A DNA stretch of 64,000 nt from Methylobacterium isbiliense (GCF_022179325.1 NZ_BPQQ01000058.1:62001-126000); one strand, 5' to 3'. Positions 36,000 through 45,758 are shown, counted from the stretch's first letter. Numbers and translations are program-made. Notes: generated from the letters alone by a model not told the origin.

Positions 36000-37268
36000 A
36001 TGGGGTGTGCGGTGGCGGCTCTTCTGGCGAGACGGGACGGGGCGGTGCCCGGGACGGGCGCGGAGCCCGCGCGGACGCTCGGCCTCGCCGCGCTCCTCGG
36101 CGCGACCGCCGACCGCTTTCCCGAGCGCATCGCCTTCGTGGACCAGTCCGACAAGCCCGAATGGTGCGGGCGCCCGGCCATCACCTGGACCTTCGCGGCG
36201 GCCCGCGAGATCGCGGCGCGGCTGGCGCAGGGGCTCGCCTCGCTTCCCCTGCCGGCGCGCAGCACGGTCGGGATCTGCATGGCCAGCATGGCAGAGAGCC
36301 ACCTCGCGCTCCTCGCCGTCGAACAGGCCGGGCACCTGCCCTGCCTCCTGCACCCCGCCTGGGACGAGGCGCGCCTGCTGCAGGCCGTCGAGGCCGCGCA
36401 GGTGCAGGCGGTGCTCACGCACGGCCAGCTCGGCGCCGAGCGCCTCGCCGAGCGGCTCTGCCGCGTCGCGGCGCGCTACTTCCCGCTGCGCTTCGTCGCC
36501 GCCTTCGGCCCGCACGTGCCGGACGGCGTCATCGGCCTCGACCGCATCGTCCTCGATCACCGGGGCGAACCCCGGGAGTCCGGCGAGGCGGCGGGGCTCG
36601 TCACCTTCGCGGACCAGGGCGGCGCGCTCCTGCCGGTCCACCGCAGCGCGGACGCACTCGCGGCGGCGGCGGCGCATTGCCTCGTGCCGACCCGGATCGA
36701 CCCGGGCGACCGCATCCTCACCCTGCTGCCGCAGAGCGACCTCAAGGGTCTCGTCACCGGGCTCGCCGCCGCCCTGCTCGCCGGGGCGGCCCTCGAATCG
36801 CATCCGGTCTTCCGCGCCGACGCCCTGGAGGCCGCCCTGGCGCGGCCGGGGCCGACCCATCTCGTCGCCCCGGCCTGGATGGAGGCGGGACTCGCCCGCA
36901 CCGGGCTCACCGCGCGCCTGCGCAGCGTCACCTACGTGCACAAGGCGCCGGGCCGCCTCTCCGGGCGCGCGCCCGGGCGGGTCGGCACCGTGGACGTGGT
37001 CGCCTTCGACGAGCTGGCGCTGGTGGCCGGACGGCGCGACGCGGGCGACGTCGCCCTGGTGCTGGCCGCGCCGGAGCGGGCCGGGACCGGCGGCCTGATG
37101 CAGGTGCGCCGCGAGCCGGACGGCCGGATCGCCTTCCGGGGGCCGGCGAGCGCGGCCGATCCGTTGCGCCGCGGTATCGCCCCCCTGGAAATTCAGGATG
37201 AGTGGCGGCCCTCCCGCTACCGGGCGACGCTGTTCGCGGGCGTCGCCACCGCCCTCGCCGAGGCCTGA
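36000..37268 (+). CDS. Degenerate adenylate-forming enzyme (acyl-CoA synthetase-like)
   Basis: This 422-residue protein has the N-terminal fold of AMP-binding acyl-CoA synthetases: ATADRFPERIAFVDQ, ITWTFAAAREIAARLAQGL, VGICMASMAESHLALLAVEQAGHLPCLLHP. The ATP-binding P-loop expected as TSGTTGxPK is replaced by VTFADQGGALLPVHRS, with no Ser/Thr/Gly run and no Lys. The YGxTE motif and the C-terminal lid domain are not seen. It is about 100-140 residues shorter than active enzymes. The frame is clean, so it looks maintained but catalytically dead or repurposed. The neighbour is an acceptor-less receiver protein 180 bases downstream. Confidence 0.72.
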   Translation: MGCAVAALLARRDGAVPGTGAEPARTLGLAALLGATADRFPERIAFVDQSDKPEWCGRPAITWTFAAAREIAARLAQGLASLPLPARSTVGICMASMAESHLALLAVEQAGHLPCLLHPAWDEARLLQAVEAAQVQAVLTHGQLGAERLAERLCRVAARYFPLRFVAAFGPHVPDGVIGLDRIVLDHRGEPRESGEAAGLVTFADQGGALLPVHRSADALAAAAAHCLVPTRIDPGDRILTLLPQSDLKGLVTGLAAALLAGAALESHPVFRADALEAALARPGPTHLVAPAWMEAGLARTGLTARLRSVTYVHKAPGRLSGRAPGRVGTVDVVAFDELALVAGRRDAGDVALVLAAPERAGTGGLMQVRREPDGRIAFRGPASAADPLRRGIAPLEIQDEWRPSRYRATLFAGVATALAEA

Positions 37269-37448
37269 CCGGCGGCGTCTCGCCTGCGCGACAAGTACTG
37301 GTGCGGCAAGCCCTTCCGGCCCTTTCTTGATCCGGCGCCTCACCCCGCCTGCCCGCCCGCACGGCCGCGCAAAGTGAACCTTCGGCGGCTATCGGCGTTG
37401 TTGCTGCGGTGCCTTCACGAAAGGCTCGCGATGGGCTAACGCTGCATC

Positions 37449-37790
37449 ATGGGTGCGCTGCAAAAAGTTCTCGTCGTCGATGACGGCCATCGCGCCGTCG
37501 ACCGGGCTCTGTCGGCCGAGCTCGCCGAGCTCGGCTATGCCAGCGTCACGGCGTCCCTCGAAGCCGCCGACGACGTGCTGGCGATGATGCCGCGCCCCGC
37601 CGCCGTCCTGCTGCATGTGCCGCCCCGCGAGAACAGCGCCTTCCGGATGCTGGCCGAGCGCCTGCGCGAGCAGATGCGGATCGCCGGCGTGCCGGTGATC
37701 GTCGTGGACGGGGCCGATATCCAGAGCGGCAGCCCTATCGACCTGCAGAGCCGCATCGGCACCCGCGTCCTCAACGAGCCGGAATTCTGA
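37449..37790 (+). CDS. Single-domain receiver-like protein lacking the phospho-acceptor Asp
   Basis: This 113-residue protein has the start of a CheY-like fold: VLVVDDG with acidic Asp11/Asp12, followed by helix and strand. At the position of the phosphorylated Asp it reads VLLHVPP, with His56. The switch Thr/Ser is replaced (VIVVDGAD) and the conserved Lys near the C-terminus is absent. It may be a pseudo-receiver acting through protein contact only, or belong to a family-specific variant. The ATG follows a weak purine-rich site. No output domain or kinase is nearby. Homology is inferred from the N-terminal motif and length. Confidence 0.6.
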   Translation: MGALQKVLVVDDGHRAVDRALSAELAELGYASVTASLEAADDVLAMMPRPAAVLLHVPPRENSAFRMLAERLREQMRIAGVPVIVVDGADIQSGSPIDLQSRIGTRVLNEPEF

Positions 37791-37851
37791 GCGTTCCGAA
37801 GGCCGCGCCTGCGGCAGCGGGCACGACCCCGCCGCGGCCCCGGGTCGGGGC

Positions 37852-38664
37852 TCATCGCGCGGTCATTCCGGCCATGACCCGGCCCATCATATGCACCCGG
37901 CCGCTGCGCGGCAGCGGCTTGAGGGACAGCTCCAGCGCCTTGGCGAGCAGGCCCGGGCGCACCGTCGCGCTGCGGCCGAGCGCCCGCAGCGTCGCCGCCG
38001 CGACCTCCTCGGGCGTCGCCCCCGAGGTGATCCGCATCGCCGCCCGCTGGCCGAAGCCGCTCAGGACCGGCCCGGGGGCCGAGGCCAGCACGTCGATGCC
38101 GCGCGGCCGCAACTCGGCGTGCAGCCCCTCCGCCAGGGTCTGCACGTAGGCCTTGGTGGCGGCGTAGTTGGCCGCGCGCGCAACCCCCTGGAAGGCCACG
38201 AGCGAACTCATCAGGACGATGCCGCCGCGCCCGCGCGCGACGAAGCGGCGCGCGAAGGTGTGGGTCAGCTGCGCCAGCGCGCGGCAATTGACGTCGATCA
38301 TGGCGAGTTCCGTGCCCGGATCGCCCTCCACGAACGGCCCGGACGTACCGAACCCGGCCGCGGCGACGAGCAGGCCGATCTCGAGATCCGCCGAGGCCCG
38401 GACGACGCACTCCACCTGCGCCGCATCGGAGAGGTCGGCCGCCAGCACCCGCGCCGCGATCCCGTGCCGGTCCTGCAGCTCGCGCGCCAGGTCGGCGAGC
38501 ACCGCCTCCCGGCGCGCCACGAGAACGAGGTCGAGACCCGCTCCGGCGAGCCGGCGCGCGAAGGCGCGCCCGATCCCGTCCGACGCGCCGGTCACGAGGG
38601 CTGCGGGTCCGTAGCGGTCGCGCAGCGCGGAGGAGCCCCCCTGCGGGGAAACGGCGCGTGACAT
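37852..38664 (-). CDS. Short-chain dehydrogenase/reductase
   Basis: This 270-residue SDR has the cofactor motif TGASDGIGRAFA, Asp in LAADLSDAAQ, AAAGFGTSGPF (NNAG equivalent, here AAAG), the catalytic Ser in SSLVAFQG and the YxxxK pair YAATKAY. It resembles DltE/YqjQ-type SDRs. The C-terminal 60 residues (LGRSATVRPGLLAKALELSLKPLP) form a helical extension that may touch the membrane. ATG 38664 is used; ATG 38679 is possible. It is divergent from a TetR gene across 121 bases that carry two operator-like sites, so TetR control is likely. Substrate unknown. Confidence 0.88.
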   Translation of the reverse strand: MSRAVSPQGGSSALRDRYGPAALVTGASDGIGRAFARRLAGAGLDLVLVARREAVLADLARELQDRHGIAARVLAADLSDAAQVECVVRASADLEIGLLVAAAGFGTSGPFVEGDPGTELAMIDVNCRALAQLTHTFARRFVARGRGGIVLMSSLVAFQGVARAANYAATKAYVQTLAEGLHAELRPRGIDVLASAPGPVLSGFGQRAAMRITSGATPEEVAAATLRALGRSATVRPGLLAKALELSLKPLPRSGRVHMMGRVMAGMTAR

Positions 38665-38705
38665 GGGAGCCAACCTCATCGGGAGCCTACCTCACCGGCA
38701 TTTTA

Positions 38706-38747
38706 GATGTCGCTCGACATCCAATTGCGATGATGTCGCTCGTCATC
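38706..38747. promoter_or_regulatory. Tandem TetR-type operators between the SDR and tetR genes
   Basis: Two copies of GATGTCGCTCG-x-CATC lie at 38706-38721 and 38732-38747. The first, GATGTCG-CT-CGACATC, is a palindrome; the second has one changed base in the right arm. Their centres are 26 bases apart. Outer bases TTAGATG and CATCTAA extend the symmetry of the whole block. The position is ideal for repression of both divergent genes. Confidence 0.72.
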
Positions 38748-38785
38748 TAAATGTCAACGGGGTGCCGCGACGACGGAGGGAGGCG

Positions 38786-39370
38786 ATGCGCGTATCCAAG
38801 GAGGCGGCGGCGGCGAGCCGGGCCCGCATCGTCGCGGCGGCCTCGCGCCTGCTGCGCGAGCGCGGGATCGAGGCGACGAGCATCGCCGACGTGATGGCGG
38901 CGGCCGGCCTGACGCATGGCGGCTTCTACCGGCATTTCGGCTCCAAGGACGACCTCGTCGCGGCGGCCCTGGGGGCGGCCTTCGCGGGTCATGCGGAGCG
39001 GTTCGCGGAGCGCCGGGCGGCGCAGGGGGCGCAGGACGCGCTGCGCGCCTACGTGGAGGAGTACCTCTCGCCCGAGCACGTCGCCCGTCCGGACCGGGGC
39101 TGCCCCGTCGCCGCGCTCGGGGCGGAGGCGGGCCGCGGCTCCGCGGAGGTGTGCGCCGCCTTCGCCCGCGGCGTCGAGGAGACGATCGCGCGCTTCGTGT
39201 CGGCCGCGCCGCCCGGGACGGACGCCGCGGCGGCGCGGGCGGCGGCGATCCGGCGGCTCGCCACGATGGTGGGCGCGGTGATCGTCGCGCGCGGCGTCGG
39301 CCCCGGCGCCCTCGGGGAGGAGGTGCTGGCGGCCTGCGCGGAGACGCGGGATCGTGCGCCCACGCCCTGA
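38786..39370 (+). CDS. TetR-family transcriptional regulator
   Basis: This 194-residue repressor has an N-terminal helix-turn-helix (about 10-55): RIVAAASRLLRERG, then TSIADVMAAAGLTHGGFYRHFGSKDDLVAAAL. The last sequence is the typical turn of the AcrR/LfrR branch with GGFY instead of GALY. A helical ligand domain follows with a conserved Cys in RGCPVAALGAEA. ATG 38786 follows GGAGGGAGGC and lies downstream of the paired operators; longer upstream frames run through the operators and are rejected. It probably represses itself and the divergent SDR gene. Confidence 0.9.
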   Translation: MRVSKEAAAASRARIVAAASRLLRERGIEATSIADVMAAAGLTHGGFYRHFGSKDDLVAAALGAAFAGHAERFAERRAAQGAQDALRAYVEEYLSPEHVARPDRGCPVAALGAEAGRGSAEVCAAFARGVEETIARFVSAAPPGTDAAAARAAAIRRLATMVGAVIVARGVGPGALGEEVLAACAETRDRAPTP

Positions 39371-39420
39371 CCCGAATGGGGCGGCCGCGCCCGGACCTCC
39401 GGGCGAGGCGGCGGCCGGCG

Positions 39421-41139
39421 TCAGAGCGTGTAGGCGGTGCGGCAGGCGCCCCAGTGGCGGCCGCGGACCCGGATCGGGGCGTCGACCTCCCGCACCAGGA
39501 CGATCTCCCGGCCCACCTCCCGCCGGTAGGCCTGCACGAGGGCCGGCCGGGTCGAGCGGGCCGCCGTGATGCCGGTGCGGTCGTCGAAGATGCGCAGGTT
39601 GCGCGCGTTCGCGTTGTTCCAGACCGGGTCGCCGGGCCGCTGCGGGGCCGAGTAGCGGCGGTTGTGCACCGGCAGGAAGCCGTTGCGGTCGGTGACGATG
39701 CAGAACAGCATCCGGTTGTCCTCGACGAGCGGGGCTTCGAGGATCGGCGGGAGCAGCCGCTCCAGGGGCGCCACCGCGGCGGTTCGGAACTGCGCCGGGT
39801 TGCTGCCGGGCACCGGCTCGTAGCGGGTGTCGAACAGGACGGCCTCGCTGAGCGAGCCGGCGGCGATCTCCGCCTCGAACAGGGCTTCGATCCGGGCGGC
39901 CACGCTCTGCGCGCGGGCGATCAGCGGCGCGTACTCGGCCCGGGTGGCGGCCAGGATGGCGAGCAGCCGCTCGCGCACGGGCGCCTCCATGCCGGCGAAG
40001 GCGCAGTGCAGGCCCATCGGGCTCGTCGCGACGAGCCGGGCCTCGGTCTCGCCCACGGTCTCGAGCGTGAGCCGGAGAACCCGACCGGCCGGGATCGGAT
40101 CCCCCTCGGGCGCGGCGAGCAGCACCCCGCCCTCGCTGAGGTCCACCGTGCGGGTGCGCCGCCCGTCCGGGAGCCGTGCGGGCAGTTCGACCGGGAAGCG
40201 GTCGAGCCGGCGCCGGTCCCCGGCCTCGCTCTGGCGGATCACCGCCACGAAGCGCCGGGAGAGGCGCGCGGCCTCGTCCCCGGCCGCGGCGGCGGCCCGC
40301 TCCATCGCGCCGGCCTGGTCGTCGACCCGGAGGGTCGCGCGGCTCGCCGCCTCGGCCTCGCCGTGGGCGGCGGCGACCTGCTCGGAGGTCCGGGCCGCCT
40401 CCCCGACGATGCCCGCCACGGTCCCGGCCTGCGCCTCGGCGAGGCTGCGCACCAGGGCGAAGGAGGGCCGCACCGCGTCGATGGCCTCCGCCACGGCGCC
40501 GATCGCCGCCCCGGAGGCCGACGCGCCCTCCCGCAGGCGCGTCACCCGCGTCCGCACATCCTCGACCGCCTGCGCGGTCTGGACCGAGAGGGCCTTGACC
40601 TCGCTGGCGACCACCGCGAAGCCCCGGCCGGCCGCCCCGGCCCGGGCCGCCTCGATGGTGGCGTTGAGCGCCAGCAGGTTCGTCTGCCGGGCCACCGCCG
40701 CGATGGTGTCGACGATGCCGGCGATCTCGCTGCCGGCCTCGGCCAGCGTCGAGACCAGGGAGGCGGCCTGCGCGCCGCGGGCGCTCGCCTGGTCCACGTG
40801 CCGCCCCGCCTCCTGCATCGCCGCCTCGATCCGGCCCGTCGTCGCCGACAGGCCGTCGGTGCGCGCCGCCAAGCCCGCGCTCGCCCCCGCGGCGGATTCG
40901 GCGGTGGCGGCGAGCCGGGTCGTCTGGGCGCGGATCTCCGCCAGGGCCGCCTGCATGGCCGAGACCTCGGCGCGGGCGGCCGCGATCGAGCGCTCGACCG
41001 CGTCGATCGCCGAGAGCACGTCGGTCTCGATCACGTCGACGATGCCGGAATCTATCCGGGCGGGCGCCGCCGGGACGGGAGCGGGAACGGCCTCGACCGC
41101 GATCTGCGGGCTGGCCGAAGGACGAGCACGGAACAGCAT
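39421..41139 (-). CDS. Soluble chemoreceptor with PilZ c-di-GMP domain and C-terminal sensor-like domain
   Basis: This 572-residue protein has no membrane helix. Its order is a helical N-terminus, an MCP signalling domain with the hairpin tip [22 protein letters not shown] (about 148-170), and a PilZ domain at about 309-395 with intact RxxxR (Arg310/Arg314, RRLDR) and DLSEGG (333-338). A C-terminal region of about 175 residues carries [31 protein letters not shown] and [18 protein letters not shown] have seen this last module at the end of Rhizobiales receptors but cannot name its ligand. Intact PilZ residues imply c-di-GMP binding. Confidence 0.87.
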   Translation of the reverse strand: MLFRARPSASPQIAVEAVPAPVPAAPARIDSGIVDVIETDVLSAIDAVERSIAAARAEVSAMQAALAEIRAQTTRLAATAESAAGASAGLAARTDGLSATTGRIEAAMQEAGRHVDQASARGAQAASLVSTLAEAGSEIAGIVDTIAAVARQTNLLALNATIEAARAGAAGRGFAVVASEVKALSVQTAQAVEDVRTRVTRLREGASASGAAIGAVAEAIDAVRPSFALVRSLAEAQAGTVAGIVGEAARTSEQVAAAHGEAEAASRATLRVDDQAGAMERAAAAAGDEAARLSRRFVAVIRQSEAGDRRRLDRFPVELPARLPDGRRTRTVDLSEGGVLLAAPEGDPIPAGRVLRLTLETVGETEARLVATSPMGLHCAFAGMEAPVRERLLAILAATRAEYAPLIARAQSVAARIEALFEAEIAAGSLSEAVLFDTRYEPVPGSNPAQFRTAAVAPLERLLPPILEAPLVEDNRMLFCIVTDRNGFLPVHNRRYSAPQRPGDPVWNNANARNLRIFDDRTGITAARSTRPALVQAYRREVGREIVLVREVDAPIRVRGRHWGACRTAYTL

Positions 41140-41257
41140 GGGCTTAAGCCTACGCAGCTCTGGTTGATCGTCCCTTAATCGCGAGATGACTTGACGTTAA
41201 GTGAGGCGCAATGCTGGTCATCACGAGGGAGCGGAGCAGGTTAGAGCCGTGACGGCC

Positions 41258-43372
41258 CTACCCCGCCCCGAGCAGCTTCACGGCGGCGTCGCGCTCGAAC
41301 AGGTAGAGCAGGATGCGCAGCGCCCGGCCCCGCTCGCTCCTGAGCGCCGGGTCGCGCTCGACGATCAGGCGGGCGTCGTCGCGGGCGGCCCGCAGCAGGT
41401 CGCCGTCCGCCTCCGGCCGGGCGAGCCGGAAGGCCGCCAGCCCCGACTGGCGGGTGCCCAGCACCTCCCCCTCGCCCCTGAGGCGCAGATCCTCCTCGGC
41501 GATGCGGAAGCCGTCCTCGGTCTCGCGCATCATCTCCAGCCGCGCCCGCGCCACCTGGCCGAGCGGGCCGCGATAGACGAGCAGGCAGGTCGAGGCCCCC
41601 GTCCCGCGCCCGACCCGGCCGCGCAGCTGGTGGAGCTGGGCGAGCCCGAAGCGCTCGGCATGCTCGATCACCATGATGGTCGCCTCCGGCACGTCGACGC
41701 CCACCTCCACCACGGTGGTCGAGACGAGGATGCGGGTGGTGCCGGCGGCGAAGCGCTCCATCGCCTCGTCCTTGTCCCGCCCCGGCATCTTGCCGTGGAC
41801 GAGGCCGACCGCGTCGCCGAAATGCTGCCGGAGATCCGCGCAGCGCTCCTCGGCCGCCGCGAGGTCGATGAACTCGGATTCGGCCACCAGCGGGCAGATC
41901 CAGTAGGCCCGGTCGCCGCGGGCGAGCGCCCGCTCCAGCCCCGCCACCACCTCGTCGAGCCGCTCGCTGGAGACGAGGCGCGTGGCGATGGGCTGGCGCC
42001 CGGCCGGCTTCTCGTCGAGGACCGAGACCTCCATGTCGCCGAAGCAGGTCAGCGCCAGGGTGCGCGGGATCGGGGTCGCGGTCATCACCAGGATGTCCAC
42101 CGCCTCCCCCTTCGATCCGAGCGCGAGGCGCTGGTGCACGCCGAAGCGGTGCTGCTCGTCCACCACCGCGAGGCCGAGGTCGCGGAAGGCCACCTCCTCC
42201 TGGAACAGCGCATGGGTGCCCACCGCGATCGGGATCGTGCCGTCGAGGAGGCTGGCCCGCGTCGCCCGGCGCTCGGCCGTGCGGTCGCGGCCGGTGAGCA
42301 GCGCCAGGGTGAGGCCTGCCGCGGCCGCGAGCGGGCGCAGGCGCTCGGCGTGCTGGCGGGCCAGGATCTCGGTGGGCGCCATCAGGGCGGCTTGGCGCCC
42401 CGCCTCGATGGCCGACGCCATGGCGAGCAGCGCCACCGCGGTTTTTCCCGAGCCGACATCGCCCTGGAGCAGGCGCAGCATCCGCCGGTCGGAGCGCAGG
42501 TCGCCGCGGATCTCCGCCAGCGCGCGGATCTGCGCCCCGGTGAGCCGGAACGGCAGCGCCGCCTCGATCCGGCGGGACATCTCGCCGTCGCCCGCGTTGA
42601 TCCGCCCCGGCGCCCGGCGCATCCGGCTGCGCACCAGCGCGAGCGCGAGCTGCGAGGCCAGGAGTTCGTCGTAGGCGAGGCGGCGGCGGGTGCCGGGGGG
42701 CGGCTCGCCCTCGGCCGGGGGCGGCTTGTCCGGCCGGTGCTCGGCCCGCAGGGCCTCGGCGAAGGCGGGCCAGCGGTTCTGCGCCAGCCACGCGGGGTCC
42801 TGCCATTCGGGCAGGTCGGGCAGGCGCTCCAGCGCGCCCTGGGCGAGCCTGCCGATCGCCCGCGAGGTCAGGCCCTCGGTCGCCCCGTAGAGCGGCTCGA
42901 CGGCGGGCAGCTCCGAAAACCCCTTGTCGTCGAGGATGCGCGCCGGATGCACCATCTGGCGGAAGCCGTCCCACAGCTCGATCCGGCCCGAGACGTAGCG
43001 GCGGGCGCCCACCGGCAGCATCTTCTCCAGGCGCGCGCGGGGCATGTTGAAGAACACGAGGCTGATGTCGCCGCTCCCGTCCTCCACCAGCACCCGGTAG
43101 GGACGCCGCCCGCCGACCGCCTGCGGCGGCCGGTGGGCCACGACCTGCACGGCGAGCGTCACCGGCTCGCCGGTCGGCGCCTCGGCGATCGAACCCTTGA
43201 GCGCCCGCGCCACGCCCCCGTGCGGCAGGTGGAACAGCAGGTCGACCACCCGCGCCGGCGTCTCGGGCGTGCCCAGCAGCCGGTCGAGCAGCGCGGCCAT
43301 CTTCGGCCCGGCCCCGGGGAGCACGGCGGCGGGGGCGAACAGCGGATCGAGGAGCGAGGGACGCAGCGACAT
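41258..43372 (-). CDS. recG: ATP-dependent DNA helicase RecG
   Basis: This 704-residue superfamily 2 helicase rescues stalled forks and branch-migrates Holliday junctions. The N-terminal wedge/OB domain covers about 60-160. Helicase motifs are GDVGSGKT (motif I), APTEILARQH (Ia), VVDEQHRFG (II, DEQH), TATPIPRTL (III), STTVVEVGVDVPEA (V) and QLRGRVGRG (VI). The C-terminal RecG region GEGEVLGTRQSGLAAFRLA is intact. The ATG at 43372 gives MSLRPSLLDPLFAP, as in homologues. The 118-base gap to the MCP-PilZ gene on the same strand suggests separate transcripts. Confidence 0.96.
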   Translation of the reverse strand: MSLRPSLLDPLFAPAAVLPGAGPKMAALLDRLLGTPETPARVVDLLFHLPHGGVARALKGSIAEAPTGEPVTLAVQVVAHRPPQAVGGRRPYRVLVEDGSGDISLVFFNMPRARLEKMLPVGARRYVSGRIELWDGFRQMVHPARILDDKGFSELPAVEPLYGATEGLTSRAIGRLAQGALERLPDLPEWQDPAWLAQNRWPAFAEALRAEHRPDKPPPAEGEPPPGTRRRLAYDELLASQLALALVRSRMRRAPGRINAGDGEMSRRIEAALPFRLTGAQIRALAEIRGDLRSDRRMLRLLQGDVGSGKTAVALLAMASAIEAGRQAALMAPTEILARQHAERLRPLAAAAGLTLALLTGRDRTAERRATRASLLDGTIPIAVGTHALFQEEVAFRDLGLAVVDEQHRFGVHQRLALGSKGEAVDILVMTATPIPRTLALTCFGDMEVSVLDEKPAGRQPIATRLVSSERLDEVVAGLERALARGDRAYWICPLVAESEFIDLAAAEERCADLRQHFGDAVGLVHGKMPGRDKDEAMERFAAGTTRILVSTTVVEVGVDVPEATIMVIEHAERFGLAQLHQLRGRVGRGTGASTCLLVYRGPLGQVARARLEMMRETEDGFRIAEEDLRLRGEGEVLGTRQSGLAAFRLARPEADGDLLRAARDDARLIVERDPALRSERGRALRILLYLFERDAAVKLLGAG

Positions 43373-43737
43373 GCCGGGGCGGGTGAGGAACGCGACCGCC
43401 GCCGTATACACCAGCGGGGCTCCGCTGCAGCGCGGCACGAGGCAGCGGCGGGTCTGCGTGCCGCGTTTTCTTCCTCAGAGCTCTCATGAACTGTCTGAAC
43501 GTAAACTCGCCTGTCACGTTCGATTGAAGCGCATGGGATACACGCTCGCGTTTCCTCAACGATAGGGTGCAAACCCGCCGCGTAGCTGACGCAAGTTGCG
43601 TCGGGTTGATGCCTAGGCCTTATGGGTTATGCCGAGCTGGGCTTCGCGCATTGACGCAAAGTAAGATTGTATTAAATATCAAAATGATATCGTCCGAAGA
43701 TCCGCGGAATGCGGCTGTACTGACGCGGGCGATCGGC
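43373..43737. other. 365-base divergent region between recG and an MCP gene
   Basis: The right end is AT-rich, which is rare here. TTGACG at 43651-43656 could be a -35 box, with TAAATA or AAATAT at 43673-43679 as a -10 at 16-17 bases. That would place the transcript start just inside an upstream ATG at 43684, and it favours ATG 43738 as the receptor start. The half near recG shows nothing notable. Confidence 0.45.
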
Positions 43738-45669
43738 ATGCGACTGAAATCGAAACTCTCGATCTGGATGGTCGGGGCGGTTCTGGGCACGGGGATGCTG
43801 TCGGCTGCGCTGGCCGGGAGCGTCGTCGGCCGGCTGATCGCGCATCACCTCGACGGGCGCCTGGGCGATGCGGCGCAGGAGGTGGCTGGATCGATCGACG
43901 GCGAGGCGCGGCGGGCGCTCAGTCTCGCGCGCATGGCCGCGGCGGTTCCGGGCGCGGTGGACGCCCTCCAGGCGCAGGATCGCGGGCGCCTTCTCGCCCT
44001 CATGCGGCCGGTCTTCGAGACCCTGAAGAGCGAGGGCATCGACCAGTTCCAGTTCCATCTCCCGCCCGCGACCTCGTTCCTGCGCGTGCACAGCCCGGCG
44101 AAGTTCGGCGACGATCTCTCCTCCTTTCGCCGGACGGTGGTGCAGGCGAACCGGGACCGGGCTCCGGTGTCGGGCCTGGAAGTGGGGGTGGCCGGGATCG
44201 GGATCCGGGGCGTGGTCCCGATCCTGCGCGAGGGCGCCTCGATCGGATCGGTCGAGGTGGGCGTGAGCGTCGGGCAGCCCTTCGTGGACGCGTTCACGGC
44301 CCGGACGGGAGCACGGCTCGCGATCCTGCTCCGGGACCCGGGCGGGGCCTTGAAACCGTTCGCGTCGAGCCTGCCGGCCGAGGCCCTGCCGGCCCCCGAG
44401 GATCGGGCGGGACCGCGCGATGCCACCTTCGAGGGGCGCCACTGGGCCATGAAGCTCGCGCCGCTGCGCGACTTCTCCGGCCAGGAGATCGGCGCCGTCG
44501 CGATGGCGGTCGACCGCACGCCGATCGACGAGATCGAAACCTGGGCGACGGCGGTGGGCGGCGCGGGGCTCCTCGCCCTGCTCATCGTCGCGCTCGCGGC
44601 CGCTTGGCGCCTGCAGCGGGGCATCGGGGCTCCGCTCGCCGCGATGACGGCCCGGATGAGCGACCTCGCAGCGGGCCGTCTGGACGGATCCCTGGCGATC
44701 TCGTCGGACATCGCCGAGGTGAAAGCCATGGAAGCCGCACTCGGCGTGTTCAGAGAGGCTCTGGCGGCCCGCGAGCGCTTCCTCGCCGAGAATGCGGAAC
44801 GGGCCGAGGCGCGCCTGCGCCGCGGCAGCCAGCTTGAGGAGGCCGTCGCGGCCTTCCGCGGCCGCATCGCCACGCTGCTCTGCCGGTTCGCGGAATCGGC
44901 GAGCCGGATCGAGGCGATGGCCCTGGGCGTGAGCGAAGGCGCAACGCGATCCTGCGGCCAATCCGGAAGCGCGGCCGAGGTGGTCGACCGGACGAGTGCC
45001 GCCGTCCGGGACGCGGCCGCGGCGGCCGAAGGTCTGTCGGCGTCCATGGACGGGATCGCCGGGCAGGTCGGCCGCTCCTCGGACATCGCCCGAGAGGCCG
45101 TCGCGGGATCGGACCGTGCCGACGGCATCGTGCGGGGCCTGTTGTCGCGCACGGAGCAGATCGGCAGCACGGTGGGGCTGATCCACGCCATTGCGGGTCA
45201 AACGAACCTGCTGGCGCTGAACGCCACGATCGAGGCGTCGCGAGCCGGCGAGGCGGGACGCGGCTTCGCCGTCGTCGCCGCCGAGGTCAAGGAGCTGGCG
45301 ACCCAGACCGCCCGGGCCACCGAGGAGATCGAGGGCCAGATCTCCCGGGTGCAGGCCGAGACCCGCGAGGCGGCGACCGCCCTCGCGGCGATCACGCGGG
45401 TGATCGTCGAGATGAACGAGATCACGCAGGGGATCGCCGCCGCCACGACGCGCCAGGGCGTGACGGCCCGGGACATCACCGGCAGCATGCGGGGGACCGC
45501 CCAGAGCATCGGCGTGGTCGCGTCCGGCATCACGCTGGTCCGCCGCGAAGCGCAGGAGACGCAGGACGCCGCGGCGGGCATGCTGGCGGCGAGCCGCGGG
45601 CTCGCCCGGGATCTGTCGGGCGTCGACGAGGAGGTGACCTCGTTCCTGCGGATCGTGAACGCCGCCTGA
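43738..45669 (+). CDS. Membrane methyl-accepting chemotaxis protein with dCache-type sensor
   Basis: This 643-residue transmembrane receptor begins [10 protein letters not shown] with a first helix at about 8-30. A periplasmic sensor (about 35-255) carries [47 protein letters not shown], the signature of double-Cache domain 3. A second helix (about 262-284), a HAMP segment and a signalling domain with tip [22 protein letters not shown] follow. The ligand is unknown. ATG 43684, 54 bases upstream, is an alternative start but lies at the predicted promoter. A strong hairpin follows the gene. No adaptor or kinase genes are close by. Confidence 0.9.
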   Translation: MRLKSKLSIWMVGAVLGTGMLSAALAGSVVGRLIAHHLDGRLGDAAQEVAGSIDGEARRALSLARMAAAVPGAVDALQAQDRGRLLALMRPVFETLKSEGIDQFQFHLPPATSFLRVHSPAKFGDDLSSFRRTVVQANRDRAPVSGLEVGVAGIGIRGVVPILREGASIGSVEVGVSVGQPFVDAFTARTGARLAILLRDPGGALKPFASSLPAEALPAPEDRAGPRDATFEGRHWAMKLAPLRDFSGQEIGAVAMAVDRTPIDEIETWATAVGGAGLLALLIVALAAAWRLQRGIGAPLAAMTARMSDLAAGRLDGSLAISSDIAEVKAMEAALGVFREALAARERFLAENAERAEARLRRGSQLEEAVAAFRGRIATLLCRFAESASRIEAMALGVSEGATRSCGQSGSAAEVVDRTSAAVRDAAAAAEGLSASMDGIAGQVGRSSDIAREAVAGSDRADGIVRGLLSRTEQIGSTVGLIHAIAGQTNLLALNATIEASRAGEAGRGFAVVAAEVKELATQTARATEEIEGQISRVQAETREAATALAAITRVIVEMNEITQGIAAATTRQGVTARDITGSMRGTAQSIGVVASGITLVRREAQETQDAAAGMLAASRGLARDLSGVDEEVTSFLRIVNAA

Positions 45670-45675
45670 GGGTGG

Positions 45676-45701
45676 GCGAAAGCCCGTACGCGGGCTTTCG
45701 C
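45676..45701 (+). terminator. Hairpin after the dCache receptor gene
   Basis: GCGAAAGCCCG (45676-45686) pairs perfectly with CGGGCTTTCGC (45691-45701) around a TACG loop, 6 bases after the stop. The stem contains AAA/TTT but no free T run follows. It is a likely 3' stabiliser or terminator. Confidence 0.65.
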
Positions 45702-45758
45702 GCGGGGCGCGAGGGCCCTACATGCGCGTGACGCCCCTCTCCTGCATCGAGACGCGAG

